Shown here: positions 48,343 through 57,800 of the stretch, one piece after another
Layout of the letters: each line of letters opens with the position of its first letter
Numbering within the stretch: the first letter of the stretch is position 1
Assembly (NCBI GenBank): GCA_958352145.1
Contig: CATWNM010000005.1
Location: 1-64,000, forward strand
From: an uncultured Eubacteriales bacterium
GTDB taxonomy: Bacteria > Bacillota > Clostridia > Oscillospirales > CAG-272
Direction of reading: 5' to 3'
DNA: 64,000 bases
Made by a program: the position numbers and the translations under genes
The notes under the pieces: model-generated
Told to the model about the DNA's origin: nothing
Databases searched by the model: none
The model's input: only the letters and a program-made list of their open reading frames with translations

Positions 48343-49206
48343 ATGAGAAAAGATCTGATCCGTGAGATCGAGGAGCTTCTCCCGACGTTCTCCAAAGGCC
48401 AGAAAACAATCGCGAATTATCTGATTCATAATTATGATAAAGCGGCTTATTTGACGGCTTCGAAACTAGGGCGGGAAGTCGGCGTTTCGGAGTCCACGGT
48501 AGTGCGCTTTGCGATAGAACTCGGCTTCGACGGCTATCCGGGGCTGCAACATACTTTGCAGGAAATTATCCGTACGCGGCTTACGACCAAGCAGCGTATG
48601 GAAGTGACCAATACGCGTATCGGAAACGGCGATATTCTGAACAGCGTTTTGGAATCGGATATCGACAATATCCGCCGGACGCTGGACGAGATCAGCCATG
48701 CGGATTTTTCGGAGGCTGTGCGCAAGATCATCGGCGCGAAGAATATCTATATTATCGGTATGCGTTCCTCAAGCGCGCTGGCTAGTTTTCTGACGCATTA
48801 TTTCCGTTTGATGTTCGATAACGTGCGGCTGGTTCAGACCACCAGCGGCAGCGAGATGTTTGAACATATATTCCGGATCAATAAAGACGACGTAATGATC
48901 GCGATCAGCTTCCCGCGCTACAGTGCGCGGCTGATTAATGCGGTCACATATGCCAAGGAGCAGGGGACCAATGTCATTGCGGTGACCGATAGCAAACTTT
49001 CCCCGATTGCCCCGTATGCCAGTCAGATTTTGGTATGCCGGAGCGATATGGCCTCCATTGTGGATTCGTTTGTAGCGCCGCTCAGTATCCTGAACGCGCT
49101 GGTGGTGGCTATTGCGAAAGAAATACAGCCGGAACTAAACGTAGTGTTTGACAAACTGGAGCGAATCTGGGACGAATATAACGCATACGCCAAGGTGCAC
49201 GAATAA
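48343..49206 (+). CDS. MurR/RpiR family transcriptional regulator
   Basis: The 287-residue regulator has an N-terminal RpiR-type HTH (residues 1-80, 'FSKGQKTIANYLIHNYDKAAYLTASKLGREVGVSESTVVRFAIELGFDGYPGLQHTL') and a C-terminal SIS sugar-phosphate-binding domain (about 120-260, 'IYIIGMRSSSALASFLTHYF', 'MIAISFPRYSARLINAVTYAKEQGTNVIAVTDS'). The effector is likely a sugar phosphate. The target is not clear, because the next gene is a housekeeping-type flavoprotein whose ATG overlaps its stop by 1 base. Confidence 0.92.
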   Translation: MRKDLIREIEELLPTFSKGQKTIANYLIHNYDKAAYLTASKLGREVGVSESTVVRFAIELGFDGYPGLQHTLQEIIRTRLTTKQRMEVTNTRIGNGDILNSVLESDIDNIRRTLDEISHADFSEAVRKIIGAKNIYIIGMRSSSALASFLTHYFRLMFDNVRLVQTTSGSEMFEHIFRINKDDVMIAISFPRYSARLINAVTYAKEQGTNVIAVTDSKLSPIAPYASQILVCRSDMASIVDSFVAPLSILNALVVAIAKEIQPELNVVFDKLERIWDEYNAYAKVHE

Positions 49207-50432
49207 TGGAGATCGCAGTCATTGGCGGCGGCGCGGCAGGGCTTATGGCGGCGGGACGCGCGGCCGAACTTTCAGGGCATGTGACTTTGTTTGAAAAAAA
49301 CAGCTTGCCTGGGCGCAAGCTGCGTATCACCGGCAAAGGACGGTGCAATGTCTGCAACAATTGCGATATCGAGACCGTGATCGCCAATGTACCGAAGAAT
49401 CCCCGGTTTTTATACGCCGCGCTGCATCGTTTTTCCCCGTCGGATACGATGGCCTTTTTTGAGGCGCTGGGCGTACCGCTGAAAACCGAGCGGGGAAACC
49501 GCGTGTTTCCTGTATCCGACCGCGCCGCGGATATTGCGGAGACTTTGGTACGGTTTGGCGATCGTAACGGCGTCCGGAGGCTGCACGCGGCGGTACGCCG
49601 CGTTTCGCCAGATGAGGACGGCCGCTTTGATTTGGAAACGGAGAGCGGCCGCTTTACTTTCGATCGCGTGATCGTGGCTACCGGCGGCGCGTCTTATCCC
49701 CTGACCGGTTCAACCGGAGACGGCTATCGCTTTGCACGGGAAATGGGGCTATCGGTTGCCCGAATAGTCCCTTCGCTGGTTCCGCTCGTGACCGAGGAAC
49801 GCGATCCGGCCGAAATGCAGGGGCTTTCTTTGAAAAATACGGCGCTTCGCGTTTTCGATACGGAAAGCGGGAAGATCGTTTATACGGACTTTGGTGAAAT
49901 GCTGTTCACGCATTACGGCGTCAGCGGTCCGATGATCCTCAGCGCTTCTGCGCATCTTAGTGGTATTGAGCCGGGGCGGTATAGGCTGTCTCTGGATCTT
50001 AAACCTGCACTGGATGCGCAAACGCTGGATAAACGTCTGCTTTCTGATTTTTCGAAGAATCAGAATCGTGATTTTGCAAATGCTTTGACCGCACTGCTTC
50101 CGCAAAAGCTGATCCCGGTTATTGTCCGCCGGTCGGGGATCGATCCGAAAAAAAAGGTCAATCTTGTGACGCGGGAGGAGCGGCGCGTACTGGTATCGCT
50201 TTTGAAGGATTTTACGCTGACGGTTCGGTGCGCGCGTCCGGTGCGTGAAGCGATCGTCACCTCGGGCGGCGTGGATGTGCGGGAGTTGTCGCCGAAGACG
50301 ATGGAGGCGAAAAAAGTGCCAGGGTTGTATTTTTGTGGCGAAGTGATCGACGTGGATGCCTATACCGGCGGGTTTAATCTTCAAATCGCGTTTTCCACCG
50401 CGCGTCTGGCGGCGGAAAACGCAGTGCTTTAG
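49206..50432 (+). CDS. HI0933/YhiN-type FAD-dependent flavoprotein
   Basis: The 408-residue flavoprotein starts with a Rossmann dinucleotide motif 'IAVIGGGAAGLMAAGRAAE' and 'LFEKNSLPGRKLRITGKGRCNVCNN', the hallmark of the HI0933/YhiN group. It also has 'VIVATGGASYPLTGSTGDGYRFA' and the C-terminal 'GLYFCGEVIDVDAYTGGFNLQIAFSTA'. The physiological reaction is not established; some relatives are tRNA- or cell-division-linked, others oxidise aminoacetone. It sits between rpiR and cmk with a 9-bp gap to cmk, a common clostridial order. Confidence 0.9.
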   Translation: MEIAVIGGGAAGLMAAGRAAELSGHVTLFEKNSLPGRKLRITGKGRCNVCNNCDIETVIANVPKNPRFLYAALHRFSPSDTMAFFEALGVPLKTERGNRVFPVSDRAADIAETLVRFGDRNGVRRLHAAVRRVSPDEDGRFDLETESGRFTFDRVIVATGGASYPLTGSTGDGYRFAREMGLSVARIVPSLVPLVTEERDPAEMQGLSLKNTALRVFDTESGKIVYTDFGEMLFTHYGVSGPMILSASAHLSGIEPGRYRLSLDLKPALDAQTLDKRLLSDFSKNQNRDFANALTALLPQKLIPVIVRRSGIDPKKKVNLVTREERRVLVSLLKDFTLTVRCARPVREAIVTSGGVDVRELSPKTMEAKKVPGLYFCGEVIDVDAYTGGFNLQIAFSTARLAAENAVL

Positions 50433-50441
50433 GAGGATTCA

Positions 50442-51794
50442 ATGATAGGAATCGCGATTGACGGGCCAAGCGGCGCGGGCAAGAGCACGATCGCAAAGGC
50501 GCTTGCGGAGCGACTTGGCTTTGTATACGTGGATACGGGGGCGATTTACCGCACGGTCGGGCTGTATATGCAGCGCGCAGGCGTGTCTTTAGAGGACAGC
50601 GCGGGCATCGAAGCGCATTTGCCGGAGGTTGTGCTGGATCTCCGGTATGAAGACGGCGTTCAGCGTATGTATCTTTGCGGAGAGGACGTCACGGAGAAGA
50701 TTCGGACGCCCTTGATTTCCAAGTATGCCTCGGTCGTTTCAGCAGTGCCGCGCGTGCGTGCGTTTTTGTTTGATATGCAGCGGCAGATGGCGAAAAAAAA
50801 TAACGTTATTATGGACGGGCGCGACATCGGCACGGTGATTTTGCCAGATGCGGACGTAAAAATTTTTTTGACCGCATCAGCGCAGGCCCGCGCCGGGCGC
50901 CGCGTGGCGCAGTTGGCTGAAAAGGGAGAGACTGTCGGTTTTGCCGAAACGCTGGCCGCGATTGAGGAGCGGGATGCGCGGGACAGCGGGCGGGACGTCG
51001 CCCCGCTTTGTCCTGCCCCGGATGCGGTCACGCTGGATACGTCTGAGCGGACGCTTGAGGAAAGTATCAGCGCTGCGCTTGAGATCGTGTTTCAAAAGCT
51101 GCCCGCTCTCCGGATAGACGCCGTGCCCGCGGTGCATGCAGCTGGCGTAAAAAAAAACGCGTTGAGCGCGGATAAAAACCGCCGCGGGTTTTATCTGTGG
51201 CTCCGTCGGTATGCCGCGGGGGCGATCCGGTTTTGCATGCGCGTCCGCGCGACCGGCGCGGAGCATGAGCCCGCGGACGGCCCGCTGATCGTGTGCTCGA
51301 ACCATACGGCGCTGATGGATGTGCTTGCGCTGGCCGTTTCTCTGCGGCGGCAGCTTCGGTACCTTGCAAAGTCTGAGTTGTTTCGTATACCGCTGCTCGC
51401 ACCGCTGATTCGCGCGCTTGGCGCTTATTCGGTCGATCGCGGAAAAGGCGACGTAGCCGCAATCAAAAAAACGCTCTCGCTTTTGAGTGCCGGTGAAGTT
51501 GTGGCCATGTTTCCGCAGGGGACGCGCCGTCCTGGGATCGATCCGGCAAAAACGGAGGTTAAAAGCGGAATCGGCATGCTGGTTTATCGATCCGGCGCGC
51601 CGGTGCTTCCTGTGTATATTCGGGTCAAAAATTATCGGTATCGTTTTTTACGCAAGAAAGAAGTCATTATCGGGGAGCCGATCCGTTATGAAGAATTTGG
51701 GTTTGTTTCGGGCGGAAAAGAAGAATATGCGCGCGCAGCGCGTTTGGTATTTGACCGGATTCTCGCGTTGCGGGAGAGGGAGATAGACCGATGA
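50442..51794 (+). CDS. cmk: cytidylate kinase fused to 1-acyl-glycerol-3-phosphate acyltransferase
   Basis: Residues 1-220 are a complete CMP kinase ('IAIDGPSGAGKSTIAKALAERLGFVYVDTGAIYRTVG' with the P-loop, 'IMDGRDIGTVILPDADVKIFLTAS'). Residues 245-450 are a PlsC domain: the catalytic HX4D in 'NHTALMD', then 'FPQGTRR' in place of the usual FPEGTR. The two halves make CDP for nucleotide synthesis and phosphatidic acid for lipids. The Glu-to-Gln change may affect activity. The gene is followed by ispH-rpsA with a 4-base overlap, the known clostridial cluster. The ribosome site is AGGAGGA. Confidence 0.92.
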   Translation: MIGIAIDGPSGAGKSTIAKALAERLGFVYVDTGAIYRTVGLYMQRAGVSLEDSAGIEAHLPEVVLDLRYEDGVQRMYLCGEDVTEKIRTPLISKYASVVSAVPRVRAFLFDMQRQMAKKNNVIMDGRDIGTVILPDADVKIFLTASAQARAGRRVAQLAEKGETVGFAETLAAIEERDARDSGRDVAPLCPAPDAVTLDTSERTLEESISAALEIVFQKLPALRIDAVPAVHAAGVKKNALSADKNRRGFYLWLRRYAAGAIRFCMRVRATGAEHEPADGPLIVCSNHTALMDVLALAVSLRRQLRYLAKSELFRIPLLAPLIRALGAYSVDRGKGDVAAIKKTLSLLSAGEVVAMFPQGTRRPGIDPAKTEVKSGIGMLVYRSGAPVLPVYIRVKNYRYRFLRKKEVIIGEPIRYEEFGFVSGGKEEYARAARLVFDRILALREREIDR

Positions 51795-53818
51795 AAATCA
51801 CGGTAGCGGGGGAAGCCGGTTTTTGCTTTGGCGTCAAGCGTGCGACTGATTTTGTCGAGCGTGCGCTGACAGACGGACATTACCGGGTTTTCCTTCTTGG
51901 AAATTTAATTCATAACAGCGTGTATAATGCCGGCCTTGCCAGGCGTGGCGCGCGTGTGATTGAAGCGGGCGGCGCGGAACGAATTGCCGAAGACGGCGCA
52001 CCGGTCGGTATCGTGATTCGCGCGCACGGAATCCGCAGGCAGGATGAAGCATGCCTGCGCGCGCTCCTTAAACGGTATCCGAATCTGCGTTTGGAGGATA
52101 TGACTTGTCCGTTTGTCAAAAAGATCCATCGGATTGTAGAGGAAAACACGGATGCGGATACGACGCTTTTTGTAATGGGGGATTCCGCGCATCCGGAAGT
52201 GCAGTCTATCGTCAGCTACGCAAAGGGACCGGTTGTGGTTTTTTCCGACGAAGCGGATTTGGATGCACATATTGAAAAAGATGCGGACACGCAAAAAAGG
52301 GTTATTTTGGTTGCGCAGACGACTCAAAATAAAGCGCTTTGGAAAAATTGTGAGAAAAAATTCAAAAAAGTATATACAAACGCGATAATTTTTGATACAA
52401 TATGTAATGTTACGGACAAACGTCAGCGGGAAGCTGCGGCTCTTGCGGCTCAGTGCGACGGGATGATCGTAATTGGCGGAAAGGAAAGTTCAAATACAAA
52501 AAAACTGTTTGAAATTGCGTCTTCCCGGTGTGAGAACTGTGTGTTAATCGAGTGCGCAGCCGAGCTTGAACCGGACGTCTTTTCCGGATGCCAGCATATC
52601 GGTATTACTGCCGGGGCTTCCACGCCGCGCGGTATAATAGAGGAGGTATATAAAACCATGAACACAGAAGCGGAAAACTTCGAACAACTGCTTGATTCTT
52701 CATTCAAAACTTTAAATACAGGAGATACCGTAGTCGGCACAGTAATGTCGGTTTCAAACAATGAAATCCGTCTTGACCTTGGCACGAAAGCCACTGGCGT
52801 AATTACATACGACCAGATTACCGACGAGGCGGGCGTTGATCTGAACAAACTGTTCAAGATCGGCGACGAGGTAGAGGGGTTTGTAATTAAAGTCAGCGAC
52901 CTTGACGGCATTGCCATGCTGTCCAAAAAGCGTGTGGATTCGGATAAAAACTGGAAGCATATCGTAGAAGCGAAAGAGAATGACGAAACGCTAGAGGGCA
53001 AGATCGTAGAAGCTGTCAAGGGCGGCGTTTTGATCTCGCTGTTGGGTGTGCGCGTATTTATTCCTGCGTCGCTCAGCGGCGTTCCGAAAGGCGGCGATCT
53101 TTCTGCGCTTGTAGGAACGACGCAGCGCGTCAAGATCATTGACCTGAACGAGCAGCGGCATAGAGCCTACGCGTCGATCCGCGCGGTGCTTCGGGAAGAG
53201 CGCAAAGCAAAAGAGGACGCGTTCTGGGCGGACGTGGAGGTCGGTAAGCACTATATGGGCACAGTCAAAAACCTGGCCACGTACGGCGCGTTTGTCGATC
53301 TTGGCGGCGTTGACGGCATGGTGCATAATTCCGAACTTTCCTGGAAGCGCATCAAGCATCCTTCGCAGGTGGTTAAAGTCGGAGATGTGATCGACGTTTA
53401 CGTTAAGGAGTTCAATCGAGAGACCGGTAAGGTCTCGCTTGGCTACAAAACCGACGAGATGAATTCCTGGTTTGTGTTTAAAAATAAGTATAGCGTCGGC
53501 GATGTTGCAACCGTGAAGATCGTCAGCTTTACGCCGTTCGGCGCTTTTGCTGAGGTTGTTCCTGGAACGGATGGCTTGATCCATATTTCTCAGATTTCAA
53601 GGACAAAGATTGCGCAACCTTCCGATGTATTGGAAATCGGGCAGGAGGTTGAAGCAAAAATCATCGATATCGATGATGAAAAGCAGAAGATCAGCCTTTC
53701 GATTCGGGCGCTGATCGAGGATGCGGAAAAAGCGGATGCTGCCGCAGCAGAGGAGCCTGCGTCCGAGCCGGATGTGGATGCGCCGGCTGAAGCAGATGCC
53801 GCAGCGGATGCGGAATAA
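51791..53818 (+). CDS. ispH: bifunctional HMBPP reductase (IspH) and ribosomal protein S1
   Basis: Residues 1-283 are IspH, which makes IPP and DMAPP in the MEP pathway. The iron-sulfur ligands are C12 ('GFCFGVKR'), a second Cys in 'MTCPFVKKIH' and a third in 'TICNVTDKRQ'; 'SAHPEVQ' and 'GITAGASTPRGIIEEV' are also present. Residues 290-675 hold four S1 RNA-binding domains ('GDTVVGTVMSVSNNEIRLDLG', 'LEGKIVEAVKGGVLISLLGVRVFIPASL', 'YMGTVKNLATYGAFVDLGGVDGMVHNSELSW', 'ATVKIVSFTPFGAFAEVVPGTDGLIHISQIS') and an acidic tail. This fusion is known in Clostridia. An internal AGGAGG (52641-52646) precedes in-frame ATG 52658 (Met 290), so free S1 might also be made. Confidence 0.95.
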   Translation: MKITVAGEAGFCFGVKRATDFVERALTDGHYRVFLLGNLIHNSVYNAGLARRGARVIEAGGAERIAEDGAPVGIVIRAHGIRRQDEACLRALLKRYPNLRLEDMTCPFVKKIHRIVEENTDADTTLFVMGDSAHPEVQSIVSYAKGPVVVFSDEADLDAHIEKDADTQKRVILVAQTTQNKALWKNCEKKFKKVYTNAIIFDTICNVTDKRQREAAALAAQCDGMIVIGGKESSNTKKLFEIASSRCENCVLIECAAELEPDVFSGCQHIGITAGASTPRGIIEEVYKTMNTEAENFEQLLDSSFKTLNTGDTVVGTVMSVSNNEIRLDLGTKATGVITYDQITDEAGVDLNKLFKIGDEVEGFVIKVSDLDGIAMLSKKRVDSDKNWKHIVEAKENDETLEGKIVEAVKGGVLISLLGVRVFIPASLSGVPKGGDLSALVGTTQRVKIIDLNEQRHRAYASIRAVLREERKAKEDAFWADVEVGKHYMGTVKNLATYGAFVDLGGVDGMVHNSELSWKRIKHPSQVVKVGDVIDVYVKEFNRETGKVSLGYKTDEMNSWFVFKNKYSVGDVATVKIVSFTPFGAFAEVVPGTDGLIHISQISRTKIAQPSDVLEIGQEVEAKIIDIDDEKQKISLSIRALIEDAEKADAAAAEEPASEPDVDAPAEADAAADAE

Positions 53819-53862
53819 TTCTAAAGTAAAAAGAAGCAAGAATTCTCATGCTTCTCAATCTT

Positions 53863-53897
53863 GCAAAAAAGTCCAGCTTTTGCTGGACTTTTTTGCA
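53863..53897 (+). terminator. terminator after ispH-rpsA
   Basis: GCAAAAAAGTCCAGC pairs with GCTGGACTTTTTTGC around TTTT, with a T run. A second small hairpin (AGAAGC/GCTTCT) lies just upstream. Confidence 0.88.
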
Positions 53898-53953
53898 TCA
53901 AGGAGAGAAAAAAGGTATGCGCTATCGTTATGCACAGATTATATTACAACGCT

Positions 53954-54730
53954 TTATTTGCTGCTTCTGTATTCGCTTGGAGTTTTGCCGGTCTCTTCCT
54001 TGAATGCGCGGTTGAAGTTGCGTATACTGCCAAATCCGCAGTCGAGGGCAATTTGCGTAATGTGCTTATCGCCTCTGAGCATCTTTTTTGCATCCTCGAT
54101 GCGCATTAAGGTTATGAATTTTGAAAAACCGATTTTTAATTTGTTCGCAAAAAGATGCGAAAGGTGTGTAGGCGAATAGCCCAGCATATCAGCTACTGAG
54201 TTAAGCGTTATCGGCTCTCTGTAATGCGCCGAGCAGTATTTTATCAGTTTCTCTTCTTTTGAGACTTCGTTTGGGTTTGCGGAGATAAGGTGAAGAAGGG
54301 GAAGAAGCCGGCCGAGAATTAGCGATATGTACCCTTGGACAATCCCCTTTGAATACGGCGATGGCATTTTGTTCGCCTCTGAAGCCTTGCGGAACAATTC
54401 ATCGGTTTCTTCATCTATCGCATTGCAAAGCATGGGACTTTGGGGTATCATATTGCAAAAAACTCCGTCGTATATCGGCAGATTCTTCGGGAAGAGCAGG
54501 GCTATGTTTTCATAATTTGTTGATTCATGACCATGTATCTGCCCTGGAAATGCGAAAATGATATCGCCCTTGTTTAATTTATACTCTTTAAAATTAATAT
54601 AACAGGTCCACGCTCCGCCTCGTGCGTATAATATTTCTACATAGTCGTGTGCGTGCAAATGCATGAAACTGGATTTTTGTCTGCGCCATGCGTGGATACC
54701 GCTCCATTTCGTCTCATATGTAATGGCCAT
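53954..54730 (-). CDS. AraC family transcriptional regulator
   Basis: The 258-residue regulator has an N-terminal cupin sugar-sensing domain (about 15-95, 'HLHAHDYVEILYARGGAWTCYINFKEYKLNKGDIIFAFPGQIHGHES') and a C-terminal pair of AraC HTH motifs (about 160-258, 'EPITLNSVADMLGYSPTHLSHLFANKLKIGFSKFITLMRIEDAKKML', 'HITQIALDCGFGSIRNFNRAFKEETGKTPSEYR'). It is divergent from the two GH3 genes and probably controls them in response to a plant sugar. ATG 54730 follows TTGGAGAG; an in-frame extension to 54763 is not needed. Confidence 0.92.
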   Translation of the reverse strand: MAITYETKWSGIHAWRRQKSSFMHLHAHDYVEILYARGGAWTCYINFKEYKLNKGDIIFAFPGQIHGHESTNYENIALLFPKNLPIYDGVFCNMIPQSPMLCNAIDEETDELFRKASEANKMPSPYSKGIVQGYISLILGRLLPLLHLISANPNEVSKEEKLIKYCSAHYREPITLNSVADMLGYSPTHLSHLFANKLKIGFSKFITLMRIEDAKKMLRGDKHITQIALDCGFGSIRNFNRAFKEETGKTPSEYRSSK

Positions 54731-54797
54731 ATTGCTCTCCAAATCGCAAAAAAATTCTACCAATTTGCAGCATTTTTCTTTTATTATATCATATTCT

Positions 54798-54806
54798 TGC
54801 TATAAT
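54798..54806 (+). promoter_or_regulatory. extended -10 promoter of the GH3 operon
   Basis: TGC followed by TATAAT (54801-54806) forms an extended -10 element without a good -35 box, 33 bp upstream of the first GH3 gene. Promoters of this type often need an activator, which fits the divergent AraC regulator. Confidence 0.55.
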
Positions 54807-54838
54807 ACAAGTAGAAGATTATGTTTTTGGAGGTATAT

Positions 54839-57800
54839 ATGAAATTGCGTTCAATTATCGGTATATTGATCGTAGCATGGCTTGTATGCGGTGTACTGCC
54901 TGTTTCGGTAGGCGCATATGTCGTTGCAGATGGAGCAGACAAGTCATATGCAGCGGCAGCGGAGGCCATGGTGCTTTTGAAAAACGAGAATCACGCGCTT
55001 CCGCTCACATCGGCCGACAAGATCGCAATTTTTGGCGATGGTCAGGTTTACACCGATGGAAAAACCGGCGGCTTTTTCCTGATGGGACGCGGAAGCGGTT
55101 ATTTTGTGCCGTCCGAAACGCCGAAAAATCCTTGTGATGTACTTGCATCTTATGTAAATAACGGCAAACTTGGCGGAGTTTATACTGCACTTTCGGAGTC
55201 GTATAAGGCTGCGGCGGTTACAGGCAAGGACTTCACATATTCGCCAACAGACGAAGAATATGCTGCAGCGGCAGAATATGCAGACAAAGCAGTTTTTATT
55301 GTCAACCGCACTTCTTTTGAGGGCAGCGACAATTCCAAGGCATCTTTTTTCCTTACCACTGCCGAAAAGGTAGAGCTAAAAAAGGTATGCGCAGCATTTA
55401 ATGGCAAGCCCGTTATTGTTGTTCTCAATTCAGGCAGCATGATAAATTGTGGCTTTGCAAATGGACGTGTTGACGGCGTTTATGCTGATGCGGTAATCAC
55501 GGCGACATATCTTGGCATTCGCGGTGTTGATGTGCTTTGCCAAACGCTTGTCGGCGATATAAATCCGTCGGGTAAAACCGTTGATACGTATGCCAAGGTA
55601 CTTGAAGATTACCCAAGCTATAAGAGCTTCCATGAGAATAAAGACTTCGCAAACTATTATGAGGATATATATGTGGGCTATCGCTATTTTGAAACCTTCA
55701 ACGTAGATGTAGACTATCCCTTCGGATACGGCCTGTCTTATACTACATTTGATATCTCCGATGTTACATATACAGAAGGAAACGGTAAAATTACCGTTAC
55801 CGCTAAAGTCACAAATACAGGTGGCGTTGCGGGCAAAGAGGTGCTTCAGGTATACTTTTGCGCCCCTCAAAAGGGAAGCGGCAATGCCGTTCTTTCCAAG
55901 GCGTCAAAGGAACTTTGCGGCTTTGCCAAGACGTCGCTTTTATCCGCAGGTGAGAGCGAAATTCTCTCCGTCTCCTTTGACATTGACACCATGGCATCTT
56001 ATGACGATCTAGGTACGACAGGATATAAATCCGCATATGTTATGGAAGCGGGCGCTTATATTGTTTACGTAGGCAACAGCGTTAAAAATGTTGTTGTGGT
56101 AGGCACGCACAACGAGGCGGAACTCCGTGTAGTAAAACAACTCACCCAACTTTGCGAACCTACGACTTCTTTTGAGCGCATGACATTTGACGGCACTGAA
56201 ACGGTAGGCGAAACCTCTGAATTCCGTAGTGACCTTTTGCATACCCCCGTTTACAAAGCGCAGACGGATGTTACAGAACCGTATCAGTTTGCCGAGGTAA
56301 TGAACGGTGAGATTACGGTTGAGGAATTTCTTTCTCAGATGTCAAACGATGAGCTTTGCGACATTGCCGTTATGACGCATCAGGCATCTACCTCCACAAA
56401 GGCGTGGGGCGGCACCGAAGAAATGGTTGAAAAATACGGTATTCCGATTGCGACAAGCAGCGACGGACCCGCAGGCATTCGCATTTCCACCAAGGGCACG
56501 GGACTTCCGTGTGCAACTGCACAGGCATGTACATGGAATATAGATGTTATGGCAGTCCTCGGCGACGTTATCGGCCGTGAATGTTTACGCTCCGAAGTTG
56601 ATGTATGGCTTGCACCGAGCGTAAACATTCACCGCTATCCTCTGTGCGGACGTAACTTTGAGTACTATTCTGAAGATCCGCTGATTTCTGGCATTATGTC
56701 GAGCGCACTTATTAAAGGTGTTGAAAAGCACGGCATTGCTTGCTCAATTAAGCACTTTGTTGCAAATGAAAAGGAATACAAACGCAGCGAAATGTCCTCT
56801 AACGTGTCCGAGCGCGCGCTTCGTGAAATCTATCTCGTACCCTTTGAGATGGGGGTTGAGGCGGGGGTCAGCATGGTAATGACCTCGTATAATAAGCTCA
56901 ATGGCACTGAAACCGCAGAAAGCGCAGAGCTTCTCCGCGGAATTTTGCGCGGTGAATGGGGCTTTGGAGGCATGGTTACTACCGACTGGTCAAATGATTC
57001 CAGTCTTGTAAATGAGGTAATCGCAGGCAACAATGTAAAATCTTCGGGTTCGGAAGATAAACTTGATTCCACTCCGCTTAAAAAAGCTGTGGCAAATGGA
57101 ACAATCAGCCGTTCACTGCTTATAGAAAACGCAACCTATGTGATGAATTTGCTTGCAAAGATGCCTGATGGACAAAGGCTTATTGACGATTCTCTTGTTG
57201 TGACTGTTGACGGCACAACTGTATTTGAGGCAGAGAATTATACGCACAAGCATGGCTATGCACGTCCTGAAATCAGTAAAAGCCGTACGGTAATGGCATA
57301 TGTACGTGCGACTGACCGCTGGACTCCCTATCTCACATATACGCTTGATGTCAAGGAAGCGGGGATATATATACTCGCCGCAGGTGTTGCAAATGCATCC
57401 TCGGATCCCAATTCAAACGCACTTCATGTTTATGTGAACGGCGTAGAACAGCTTTCAAACTTTAATGCTGTTTTTACAGGCGGTTGGTCTTCTGTAAATG
57501 ATATGGAAATAGGCGCAGTCGTGCTTCCGAAAGGCAGAGTAACGTTAAAAGTAAAGAGCGCCGTGAATCGTTCTTGCGGCAATTTTGATTATTTTACACT
57601 TACGCCTATTAAAGATGCGTATACCGCAATTTCTACCGCTGATGCACTTATCGCACTTATGGGCGACAGCAAAAAATGGCGCGGCAAATACTATCTCACC
57701 ACGGATATTGATCTGACAAACGTAAGCGGACAAGGTCCTATCGGTACAAATGCGACCAACTTTACGGGTGTATTTGACGGTATGGGACATACGATAAAAG

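Noticed and set aside
52632..52637. TATAAT inside ispH-rpsA as an internal promoter for S1
   Set aside because: No -35 box lies at the right distance and the start codon is only about 20 bp downstream, so only an internal translation start is considered.
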